From positions 1 to 9,682 of the forward strand of contig JAVERU010000115.1 in NCBI GenBank assembly GCA_034006965.1: a stretch of DNA of 9,682 nt, given 5' to 3'. A program made the position numbers and the translations under genes. Of the stretch, positions 1 through 6,545 are shown piece by piece (the stretch's first letter is position 1; each line of letters starts with the position of its first letter). The stretch is from Perlabentimonas sp034006965. Lineage in GTDB: Bacteria; Bacteroidota; Bacteroidia; Bacteroidales; Tenuifilaceae. The notes beneath the pieces were generated by a model. The model made no database searches and was not told where the DNA came from. It worked only from the letters and a program-made list of their open reading frames with translations.

Positions 1-1312
1 TGGCGTATATCGTTCGTCGGAGTTTACTATTACTCCAACGCTAAAATCACGGCTTGACAATACCAACTATCTAAACTCTCCATTCGAAGATAAGAGAACC
101 CGTGTAATGTTCGATAATCTTGGCATTGTTGGATCGTACAGATTTTCTCAGGGCGAGGATGAGTTGGGGTTGGTGATGCTGAATTTTGGTGTGGGGTACA
201 ATCGGGTAAACGATTTTTATAGCGAAACCACTGCTTTAGGTAGAAATACCAACAATTCTATAATGAATCATTTTGCCAATCAAGCACAGGGTGAGTACTA
301 TGAGGATCTTACCATACCCGATGATGACAACTTTTACTTTAATACCCTTGCACCGTGGGATGCAATATTGGCTTGGAATAATTTCTTAATTGACACTGTG
401 CAGGGAGATGACAATTATAAGAGGGCATTGAACGATGGTGACGGAGTAGATCAAGATCAAACCCTGTCGACCATTGGTGGAATTGGTGAATATACCTTCT
501 CTATTGGTGGCAATGTCTCCAATAAGTTTTACTTTGGGGCAACGCTTGGAATCCAGAATGTATACTTTAAGCAAAAGATATTTTATTCTGAGTCCGCATT
601 ATCTTCAAACCAACTGCTGCCCAATGGCGATCTTTTCCGCTCAATGTATTATAACCAAACGCTTACCGTTGAGGGATACGGCTTAAACTTTAAAGTGGGT
701 GCAATCTACAGGCCTATCCCAGAGCTGCGCCTTGGTATTGCTGCTCATACACCAACATTCTACGATTTGTCGGAAAGATATTACGCTGTAATGGGATCCG
801 ACTTTTTACTAGGGTTAACCAACGAAGAATCACCTTTAAATGCATACGATTATAAAATTGAAACCCCTTTCAAACTGATTGTATCAACTGCGTATACTTT
901 TGGTAAGGTAGGGTTACTGAGCATAGATTACGAGTATGTTGATTACTCCACCATGCGGTTCGGTAAGGGTGGCGATGGGTACAGGTTTACAAATGAGAAT
1001 GCAACAATAAGGAGTGAGTTTTCCAATACATTTAACCTAAGAGCAGGTGGCGAGGTATGGGTTGGTAAGATGGCCTTGCGTGGAGGATATGCATACTACG
1101 GTAGCCCATATGCAAGCGGTAGTCCCTATGCTAGCTCTCATACTAACATTTTTTCGGGTGGCTTTGGCTTTAGGATTAATAGCTTATTCCTCGATTGGGC
1201 ATACCAAAGGCTACAGCTAAGCGATAAGTACTCGCCGTACCCCGGTGCACCAATTGTTAATCGCGATGTTGCCCAAAATAGATTCATGATGACAGTAGGC
1301 TATAAATTTTAA
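1..1312 (+). CDS. OmpP1/FadL-like outer membrane beta-barrel protein (5' truncated by window edge)
   Basis: The reading frame is open to the left edge: codons from base 2 give GVYRSSEFTITPTLKSRLDN and run without a stop into the ATG at 107, so that ATG is internal and the true start lies outside. About 436 residues are visible. They show alternating short aromatic/glycine-rich strands typical of an outer-membrane barrel, for example FNNLG-like 'MFDNLGIVGSYRFS', 'LNFGVGYNR', 'FKVGAIYRP', 'LRLGIAAHTPTFYDLS', 'LLSIDYEYVDYS', 'LRAGGEVWV' and 'LRGGYAYYGSPY'. The C-terminus 'MMTVGYKF' ends in Phe, as expected for recognition by the BAM assembly machinery. Phrases such as YRSSEF and IDYEYVDYS match Bacteroidota members of the OmpP1/FadL/TodX family, which take up hydrophobic compounds such as long-chain fatty acids. 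The substrate here is unknown. The N-terminal signal peptide and hatch region are not in the window. A terminator-like hairpin follows the stop. The barrel call is firm; the FadL family assignment is good but made from memory. Confidence 0.8.
   Translation, partial: GVYRSSEFTITPTLKSRLDNTNYLNSPFEDKRTRVMFDNLGIVGSYRFSQGEDELGLVMLNFGVGYNRVNDFYSETTALGRNTNNSIMNHFANQAQGEYYEDLTIPDDDNFYFNTLAPWDAILAWNNFLIDTVQGDDNYKRALNDGDGVDQDQTLSTIGGIGEYTFSIGGNVSNKFYFGATLGIQNVYFKQKIFYSESALSSNQLLPNGDLFRSMYYNQTLTVEGYGLNFKVGAIYRPIPELRLGIAAHTPTFYDLSERYYAVMGSDFLLGLTNEESPLNAYDYKIETPFKLIVSTAYTFGKVGLLSIDYEYVDYSTMRFGKGGDGYRFTNENATIRSEFSNTFNLRAGGEVWVGKMALRGGYAYYGSPYASGSPYASSHTNIFSGGFGFRINSLFLDWAYQRLQLSDKYSPYPGAPIVNRDVAQNRFMMTVGYKF
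1100..1135 (+). repeat. 18-bp tandem duplication in the barrel gene (two copies)
   Basis: Two adjacent 18-base units, 1100-1117 and 1118-1135, each encode Gly-Ser-Pro-Tyr-Ala-Ser. They are identical at 15 of 18 bases. The three differences all fall in third codon positions (AGC/AGT, CCA/CCC, GCA/GCT) and are silent. The repeat sits between two barrel strands, in what is probably a loop or turn. Confidence 0.85.
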
Positions 1313-1333
1313 CATTTTAGGCACCTTTTAGAG

Positions 1334-1373
1334 CTAAAGCAGGAGACCAAAAAGTCTTCTGCTTTTGCTTTAG
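1334..1373. terminator. Probable bidirectional terminator hairpin between convergent genes
   Basis: AAGCAGGAGAC (1337-1347) can pair with GTCTTCTGCTT (1354-1364) as an 11-bp stem with one G-U wobble and a 6-base loop, CAAAAA. A T-rich stretch, TTGCTTT, follows on the + strand. A competing outer pairing of CTAAAGC (1334-1340) with GCTTTAG (1367-1373) also exists. The hairpin lies between the stop of the barrel gene (1312) and the stop of the minus-strand WbqC gene (1404), so it may serve both. The U-tract is interrupted, so strength is uncertain. Confidence 0.5.
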
Positions 1374-1403
1374 ATGCAAAAGGTTGTTAAGTTGCCTTTC
1401 TTA

Positions 1404-2015
1404 TTAAAGGATAAGGATACTCTCCATGCCACAGCTGCATAGTAGGTCCAGAATGGATAGGTTGGGGGTAAACCCATACTTGTTTTCAAAAACTTGATAG
1501 TAGGGCTTTACTTTAAATTCAGGACTTAACAACTCCTTTTTTTTCGGATTGAAAGCGTATCTGTAATCAATTGTGTTATCTGGGGACTTTTCAAATTTAG
1601 AGGTCTCCTCAAATTTTATATCCAGCTCAAGTATATTTACAATAGTATTTATAATTGATTGGTTGAAATCCCATAAGAAGTTCCAGTCCTTTGTGTAGTA
1701 GGGTGTAAAGTAATCAGCAATCAGCTCAAAGTAGGCCGATGATCGGTATGCCGATTCAATTGCGCGCCAGTGCTCTCTTGCCCATTTCACGGAATTATCT
1801 ATCCTAATATCTTTTATAAGGGTATGGTTACCATTTGGCCTTACTACAGGTATTGTTAAAGCAAGCGGTCCGTTGGCTGTTAAAATCTCGCACCTATTTC
1901 TATACGTTTGCTTTGTGTATGTTTCATAGGCTTCAACCATAACCTGCCCATACCTTTTTATAAGTTGAAAGAAGGCAACCGGCGGAAGGTATGCAGTGCT
2001 AACTAGTATGCTCAT
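1404..2015 (-). CDS. WbqC-family protein
   Basis: This 203-residue protein matches the WbqC-like family over its whole length. Visible family features are the N-terminal 'STAYLPPVAFF' (about residues 6-16), 'YTKQTYRNRCEI' (about 33-44), 'GPLALTIPV' (49-57), 'IKDIRID' followed by 'WAREHWRAIESAYRSSAYFE' (about 78-97), and the C-terminal block 'YYQVFENKYGFTPNLSILDLL'. The length is normal for Bacteroidota members. The family takes its name from an O-antigen cluster gene; its biochemical activity is not well established, so a role in surface polysaccharide assembly is only suggested. There is no signal peptide or membrane segment, so it is probably cytosolic. Its start overlaps the end of the upstream MFS gene by 17 bases, which implies co-transcription and possibly coupled translation. 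The family call is confident; the function is unknown. Confidence 0.85.
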   Translation of the reverse strand: MSILVSTAYLPPVAFFQLIKRYGQVMVEAYETYTKQTYRNRCEILTANGPLALTIPVVRPNGNHTLIKDIRIDNSVKWAREHWRAIESAYRSSAYFELIADYFTPYYTKDWNFLWDFNQSIINTIVNILELDIKFEETSKFEKSPDNTIDYRYAFNPKKKELLSPEFKVKPYYQVFENKYGFTPNLSILDLLCSCGMESILIL

Positions 2016-3195
2016 TGTTGGGTTGGATTAACTTGTGGTGCTGGTAATGCTTAATAACGCCTAGCACAAATAGGGCTAGTGCAGCTAAGTTCATAGCTGA
2101 AGATATAATAAAGGTATGGCCAAAACCAAGCCATTGCGATAGAACACCTGTGCCAATCATTCCTAATCCAATTCCCAGATCGAACGCAGTGAAAAACGTT
2201 GAGTTGGCTGCACCCCTGCTGTTTGCAGGTGCTATATTGTTTACCATTGTTTGAAAGGTAGGCATAATCATACCATAGCCCAAGCCCAGAACTAAAGCAG
2301 CAGTGTGGAATCCCAACGAGGTTTGTATTAGCGCCAAAACAGGAAACCCTACGATAAGCAGTATTATTCCTATTACTGATACAGCGGTGGGGCCTTGCTT
2401 ATCGATTAAACGCCCAGAGCCAACCCGTGATAAGCCGATACCAACAGAAAGGAGCAAAAAGAATAATCCACTGCTTTGCACCCCAATTTCCTTTGCATAC
2501 AGGGCAATAAACGAAAGTACACCCCCGTAGGGAAACATAACAAGCATCATATTTGCCGATACAGGCAAAGCGGTTTTTTCAATTAACCCGTTCCAGCGAA
2601 ATACCTTATTATGATTGTACGATTTAAACTTTGGGTACTTAATGATGAGCGCCAGAAGGAACCCCAAAAAACTAATTGCAATTGCCGATGCAAAAAGGAT
2701 ATTGAAACGTGTTTCGCCAGCAATGAGTATTGCAATCATTGGCCCAATGGCCATACCGATGGTCATGGAAAGGCCAAAGATGCCAATGCCTTCGCCACGG
2801 CGCGATCGGGGAATAATATCTACAGCAATTGTAGAGCTCGTGGTTGTTAATGTGCCCCATGCTAATCCATGAAAATAGCGAATTGCTAGGAACCCTAGCA
2901 CACCCGATGCTATGGGGTAGATTACATAGGATGCAGAGAAGAGTAAGAATGCTATTAGGTAGATTTTTTTTCGGCCAAAGGTGTCAATTGCCCAACCAGA
3001 AAAAGGTCTAATCATCAAAGCGGCAATGGTGTAAAAGGCTAAGATTGTTCCAACCTCACCCTTCGATACGGAAAGCTTATCAACCAGGTAGATGGGCAAC
3101 ACCGGAAGCATAAAGTAAAAAGCGATGGCCATTAGTAGGTTGGCCACGGTTAGCATCACAAAATCTTTGCTCCAAAAGGTTGGCTTGTTAATCAT
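1999..3195 (-). CDS. Major facilitator superfamily (MFS) transporter
   Basis: This 398-residue, very hydrophobic protein has a size and helix density consistent with a 12-helix MFS carrier of the inner membrane. The loop between helices 2 and 3 carries the classical motif A, GWAIDTFGRKK (about residues 67-77), with the expected Asp71, Gly74 and Arg75. The second half repeats it weakly as 'GSGRLIDKQGPT', as expected from the internal duplication of MFS proteins. 'MPTFQTMVNNIAPANSRGAANSTFFTAFDLGIGLG' resembles the corresponding region of drug- and sugar-efflux type permeases. The substrate cannot be told from sequence; export of a small molecule is a guess by family. It is the first gene of a two-gene minus-strand unit with the WbqC-family gene. 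The start is chosen because the ATG sits about 20 bases downstream of a good Bacteroidota -7 box. No clear Shine-Dalgarno is present, which is normal in this phylum. Confidence 0.9.
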   Translation of the reverse strand: MINKPTFWSKDFVMLTVANLLMAIAFYFMLPVLPIYLVDKLSVSKGEVGTILAFYTIAALMIRPFSGWAIDTFGRKKIYLIAFLLFSASYVIYPIASGVLGFLAIRYFHGLAWGTLTTTSSTIAVDIIPRSRRGEGIGIFGLSMTIGMAIGPMIAILIAGETRFNILFASAIAISFLGFLLALIIKYPKFKSYNHNKVFRWNGLIEKTALPVSANMMLVMFPYGGVLSFIALYAKEIGVQSSGLFFLLLSVGIGLSRVGSGRLIDKQGPTAVSVIGIILLIVGFPVLALIQTSLGFHTAALVLGLGYGMIMPTFQTMVNNIAPANSRGAANSTFFTAFDLGIGLGMIGTGVLSQWLGFGHTFIISSAMNLAALALFVLGVIKHYQHHKLIQPNNEHTS

Positions 3196-3214
3196 AATAT
3201 GCCTGTTGCGAGCT

Positions 3215-3225
3215 GCAAAAGTATA
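3215..3225 (-). promoter_or_regulatory. Bacteroidota-type promoter (-7 element) for the MFS-wbqC unit
   Basis: Read on the minus strand, the sequence is TATACTTTTGC, with TACTTTTG (3223-3216) matching the TAnnTTTG -7 consensus in full. The predicted transcript start is a few bases further on, which leaves a very short leader before the ATG at 3195. A TTGG lies upstream on the same strand near 3239-3236, but its 13-base spacing is shorter than usual, so the -33 element is not convincing. Confidence 0.6.
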
Positions 3226-3304
3226 AAATAGTAAGCCAATACCGATAGGTTTCTATTTACATCTTGCTTAAAATAAATCATTATCAAGTGTCGATACAAG
3301 TGAT

Positions 3305-4969
3305 ATGAAGCCGCAAAAAGTAGTATCTTCATGGCATATTTTAAAAATTATTTTACCTATGATCGAATTACCTGTTGCAATACTATTGGGATTAATAATT
3401 GGCGCCATTGTTACGGTGCTGGTTTATAAAATACTTCTGAAAAGGGATGGGGGGGAGAGTAATGCTGATGAACTTAGGCAAAAGTTTGTAGAATCAGAAA
3501 CTTCCAATAAGGTATTACAGGATAGGTTAGAGCGATTACAGCTAGAGAAAGCTGGATATCAAACCGAAATTGAACGATTAACATTACAGCGAGAGGATCT
3601 TGGGGCAAAATTATCAACCCAATTGGCTTTGCTCGATGAGGTGAAGAAGCAGCACACAACTTTACAGGAAGAGCTGATTGCTACCAAAGAGGAGTTGAAG
3701 GTTAGGGTTGAGGCATTCCAGGAGCTGAGTAGGAATTACGCCTCAATTAAGATAAAAGCCGAATCGTTAAGTGAGCAGCTTGCTAAGCAGGTCGACGAGA
3801 ATGGACAGCTTAAGGCAGATGTTAGAACACTTCAGGCAGCGCTCTCCGAATCGAAGGAAAGGGGCGTGGAGTTTGATAAAGAGAATAAGTATCTAAGGGA
3901 ATCGCTTGATAAGCAGAAAGCTGAGATTGAAGACCTTGGGAAAAAGTTTACCAACGAATTTAAAGTTTTGGCCGATGGTATCCTTGAGGATAAAAGCAAG
4001 CGTTTTACTGAGCTGAATCAGACCAATATAGAGCAGCTGCTCAAACCCCTTGGGGAGAATATTCAGATATTCCAGAAAAAGGTAGAGGAGGTTTACGACA
4101 GGGAAAGCAAGGAGCGATTCTCCTTAGGGAAGGAGGTTGAAAAGCTGGTTGTGCTAAACCAAAAGATAAGCGAAGAGGCCAATAACCTTACCAACGCCCT
4201 AAAGGGGCAAGTAAAGCAACAGGGCAACTGGGGTGAGATGATCCTCGAGAGTATTCTTGAAAAATCGGGCCTTGTTAAGGATAGGGAGTACTTCGTGCAG
4301 GAGTCATTCAAAGACGAGGACGGCAAGCGTTTTCAGCCCGATGTAATTGTTCAGTACCCCGACAACCGCAAGGTAATAATCGACTCAAAGGTGTCGCTGG
4401 TGGCCTACGAGCGATACTGTTCAAGCGAAAATCCCGACGAGCAGCAAAAGGAGCTAGCCAACCATATTCGCTCCATACGAAACCATATAGATATTTTGAG
4501 TTCAAAGGGTTATCAGGACCTAGTCGGAAGCCTCGATTTTGTGACCATGTTTTTGCCCGTTGAGCCTGCCTTTATCCTGGCAATGCAGGCCGACCCCGAG
4601 CTATGGAATTACGCCTACTCCCGGGGAGTGCTACTACTAAGCCCAACAAACCTGATTGCGGCGCTAAGGCTCATCCATAACCTGTGGCAGCGTGAGTATC
4701 AGAACAGGCACGCCATGGAGATTGCCGAACGCGGAGGACAGCTATACGATAAGTTTGTAGGGTTTGTTGATAGCTTAACTTCTGTTGGCGATAATATTAT
4801 GCGAAGCCAGAAAAGTTACGAGCAGGCTATGAACCAGCTTACTACGGGGCGCGGAAATCTTGTAAATCAAGCGCAAAAACTTAAGGATTTGGGGGCCAAA
4901 GCCAAAAAGAGTTTGCCCAACACCCTGCTCGAGGGTGATGAGGATGATTTAAACGAACTAACCGAATAG
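3305..4969 (+). CDS. rmuC: RmuC-family DNA recombination protein
   Basis: The protein has a membrane-anchoring helix near the N-terminus ('LPVAILLGLIIGAIVTVLVYKIL', about residues 22-44), then a long charged coiled coil (about 50-300), then the RmuC domain. In that domain I see 'QGNWGEMILESILEKSGL' (from residue 306), 'FQPDVIVQYP' with Asp346, and 'VIIDSKVSL' with Asp360 and Lys362. This is a PD...D-x-K arrangement like that of restriction-endonuclease-fold nucleases. E. coli RmuC limits recombination at inverted repeats, and the family is predicted to be nucleolytic; activity here is inferred. The bounds given are the longest frame. I favour the second Met (ATG at 3359, residue 19) as the true start, because it puts the helix directly at the N-terminus as in other family members and because the first 18 residues look uncharacteristic. 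A family 2 glycosyltransferase starts 6 bases after the stop, so the two are probably co-transcribed. I found no clear promoter. Confidence 0.92.
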   Translation: MKPQKVVSSWHILKIILPMIELPVAILLGLIIGAIVTVLVYKILLKRDGGESNADELRQKFVESETSNKVLQDRLERLQLEKAGYQTEIERLTLQREDLGAKLSTQLALLDEVKKQHTTLQEELIATKEELKVRVEAFQELSRNYASIKIKAESLSEQLAKQVDENGQLKADVRTLQAALSESKERGVEFDKENKYLRESLDKQKAEIEDLGKKFTNEFKVLADGILEDKSKRFTELNQTNIEQLLKPLGENIQIFQKKVEEVYDRESKERFSLGKEVEKLVVLNQKISEEANNLTNALKGQVKQQGNWGEMILESILEKSGLVKDREYFVQESFKDEDGKRFQPDVIVQYPDNRKVIIDSKVSLVAYERYCSSENPDEQQKELANHIRSIRNHIDILSSKGYQDLVGSLDFVTMFLPVEPAFILAMQADPELWNYAYSRGVLLLSPTNLIAALRLIHNLWQREYQNRHAMEIAERGGQLYDKFVGFVDSLTSVGDNIMRSQKSYEQAMNQLTTGRGNLVNQAQKLKDLGAKAKKSLPNTLLEGDEDDLNELTE

Positions 4970-4975
4970 CGAGGT

Positions 4976-5902
4976 ATGATATCAATTTGTCTTCCAATAT
5001 ATAATTTCGATATCAATGAGCTTGTCGAGGAGCTATTACGACAGGCCCGAGAGTTTAATATTTCAGTAGAAATATTGGCTTTTGATGATGCATCGCTGTC
5101 GTACTATAAGAAGCGTAACTCCAAAGTGGCCATAAACTCAAATGTGCATTACCTAGAGTTTGACCATAATCTTGGCAGGAGCAAGATCCGGAACAGATTG
5201 GCCGATTTTGCTCAGGGCAACTGGTTGCTTTTCATAGACTGCGATATGATGCCCGAGCTGCCAAACTATTTGAATAACTACAACTCGGTTATCGATCAGG
5301 CCAATGTTATTTGTGGTGGTACATCGTATGGTTCCAAACCAATTAAATCGGAACTACTGCTCCGGTGGAATTATGGGGTGTACCGCGAGAGCCGGAATGC
5401 CTTGAGAAGGCAGATTAAGCCATACGTTTCATTTTTAAGCGGAAACTTCATGATCCGCAAAGAGGTTTTCAATGCCATTCGGTTTAACGAGGATATGTCA
5501 GGGTATGGGCATGAGGATACCCTCTTTGGCCTCAATCTGAAAAAGCAGAGCGTATCGGTTCTTCATATCAATAACCCATGCATTCACTTGGGTATTGAAC
5601 CTTGTTTCGATTACCTTGTTAAAACTGAGCAAGGAATCATCAACCTAGTTCGGTTGATGCGTATAGTGCCTGATCAAAGAAAAAGTTTACAAAGTAATAT
5701 CCGTTTACTAAAATTCTACTGTGCTTTCCGTAAGGTTGGGTTGGGGTATCCCCTGCGATGGATTTTTCGAGTTTTCAACCCCTTAATTCGCAGGCTGCTT
5801 TGTAGCTCTAGGCCATCCATCTTGCTATTCGATCTGTACAAATTGGGGATGATTGCTCAGGTCTTCAATAAGGTGAACTTGTCAAATAATAAAGCTAACT
5901 AA
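4976..5902 (+). CDS. Glycosyltransferase family 2 protein
   Basis: This 308-residue GT-A fold glycosyltransferase opens with 'MISICLPIYNF', the usual first strand and nucleotide-binding loop of family 2. Asp37-Asp38 in 'LAFDDAS' would contact the nucleotide, 'NLGRSKIRNRLA' follows, and the metal-binding D-x-D motif is Asp88-Cys89-Asp90 in 'LLFIDCDMMPE'. 'FLSGNFMIRKEVF' and 'GYGHEDTLFGLNLKK' (His179-Glu180-Asp181) give the acceptor-side region with the likely catalytic acidic residue. The C-terminal third is basic and partly hydrophobic ('GYPLRWIFRVFNPLIRRLL'), suggesting peripheral membrane contact. It would transfer a sugar from an activated donor to a surface glycan or lipid; donor and acceptor are unknown. 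It starts 6 bases after the rmuC stop (spacer CGAGGT, where GAGG could act as a close-set ribosome site). It is a lone glycosyltransferase, not part of a visible polysaccharide cluster. Its last 8 bases overlap the convergent Yip1-like gene. Confidence 0.9.
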   Translation: MISICLPIYNFDINELVEELLRQAREFNISVEILAFDDASLSYYKKRNSKVAINSNVHYLEFDHNLGRSKIRNRLADFAQGNWLLFIDCDMMPELPNYLNNYNSVIDQANVICGGTSYGSKPIKSELLLRWNYGVYRESRNALRRQIKPYVSFLSGNFMIRKEVFNAIRFNEDMSGYGHEDTLFGLNLKKQSVSVLHINNPCIHLGIEPCFDYLVKTEQGIINLVRLMRIVPDQRKSLQSNIRLLKFYCAFRKVGLGYPLRWIFRVFNPLIRRLLCSSRPSILLFDLYKLGMIAQVFNKVNLSNNKAN

Positions 5903-6387
5903 AAACAAGCGCCACAAATAGTCCAAAGTAAGGCACATAAAGAGCGTAAAGATTTACTGCCAGGCTAAACAATGTGCTTAACCAGTAGCTTAATCCGCTT
6001 AATACATTTAAAAAGGTTGATATGGGGAGTATTACCATTTTGGCTACTGCTACCCTAAAGTTTGGCTCATAATCGGTATTCCCTCCGCATATCGAAGAGA
6101 ATATTAGAACCATCACTCCCATAATAAACGCTCCGATAAGAGCACCAATAACAGTTATGAAGAATAATCCGACTCCTGTAGCGCTACCAAAAAGACCCCC
6201 CAAAGTTCATTAAGCTCCACAGCATTGAGAAAGGCCCTGCAACAGCACCATAAATTAGAGCTTTTACTAAGGGTTCTCCCTTACCTCCTGTAAGTTCTAT
6301 GCGCGAGAAAAAATCCTTTGGATTTAGTAAAACATCCCTGGAGTCGTTGATAAATATCTGAAAATCAAACCCAATTTTCGTTTCCAT
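5895..6387 (-). pseudogene. Yip1-domain membrane protein, split by a +1 frameshift at a C6 run
   Basis: Two overlapping minus-strand frames together make one protein. The first (6387 to 6184) starts METKIGFDFQIFINDSRDVL and ends out of frame after MNFGG. The second (6203 to 5895, which by itself could only start at a TTG) continues as LFGSATGVGLFF. Removing one base from the six C's at 6196-6201 (G's in the coding sense) restores a 163-residue protein. It shows 'NPKDFFSRI' near the N-terminus, hydrophobic helices around residues 40-60, 72-98, 112-131 and 137-160, and the loop 'CGGNTDYEPNFRVAVAK' that resembles Yip1-domain proteins. Such proteins are integral inner-membrane proteins of unclear function in bacteria. 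The C-terminus stops at 'GLFVALVFS' and may lack the final part of the usual five-helix domain. The cause may be a sequencing or assembly indel, a genuine pseudogene, or slippage on G6; sequence alone cannot decide. It has its own promoter and faces the glycosyltransferase gene. Confidence 0.7.
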
Positions 6388-6412
6388 AGTAACGTCATTT
6401 TAGGGTTAAATA

Positions 6413-6444
6413 AAAAAGTATATAAACCACCTAAAGTTAGTCAA
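6413..6444 (-). promoter_or_regulatory. Promoter for the Yip1-like gene
   Basis: On the minus strand, TTG (6444-6442) is followed after 21 bases by TACTTTTT (6420-6413), which matches TAnnTTTG except for the last base. The spacing suits Bacteroidota promoters. The ATG at 6387 lies about 25 bases downstream. An inverted repeat starts two bases beyond the TTG. Confidence 0.5.
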
Positions 6445-6445
6445 T

Positions 6446-6463
6446 GATTATTAAGTAATAATC
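6446..6463. repeat. Perfect 8-bp inverted repeat in the divergent spacer (possible operator)
   Basis: GATTATTA-AG-TAATAATC is a perfect inverted repeat with 8-base arms and a 2-base centre. It lies in the 158-base spacer between the divergent Yip1-like gene and prfC, directly upstream of the TTG element of the minus-strand promoter and about 55 bases before the prfC -7 box. The form fits a dimeric helix-turn-helix regulator's site, but the sequence is AT-rich and the binding protein is unknown. There is no T-run to suggest a terminator. Confidence 0.5.
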
Positions 6464-6511
6464 GAATTGGAGAGAAGTGCTATCAAATTCATAGCATGGA
6501 AAGTCAATGTA

Positions 6512-6526
6512 TTTTTCTACCTTTGC
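6512..6526 (+). promoter_or_regulatory. prfC promoter (-7 element)
   Basis: TTTTTCTACCTTTGC contains TACCTTTG (6518-6525), a full match to the TAnnTTTG -7 consensus, and ends 19 bases before the prfC ATG. No TTG is found at the expected -33 distance. The same 15 bases occur before ung. Confidence 0.7.
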
Positions 6527-6545
6527 ACCCCGTAAATTTTAGGAT

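Noticed and set aside
107..109. ATG at 107 as the start of the barrel protein
   Set aside because: The same frame is open to the left edge and encodes family-like sequence (YRSSEFTITP), and no signal peptide follows the ATG.
2611..2872. Overlapping plus- and minus-strand open frames inside the MFS gene
   Set aside because: Several short frames overlap each other in a region whose minus-strand MFS reading is clear; they have no promoter or family features.
3246..3253. TAGGTTTC as a -7 box for rmuC on the + strand
   Set aside because: It has one mismatch to TAnnTTTG but no TTG at a suitable distance, and the start of rmuC is itself uncertain, so it was not listed as a promoter.
3455..4200. 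Long coiled coil suggesting an SMC- or chromosome-segregation-like ATPase
   Set aside because: There are no Walker motifs, and the downstream QGNWGE and PD...DSK motifs identify RmuC.
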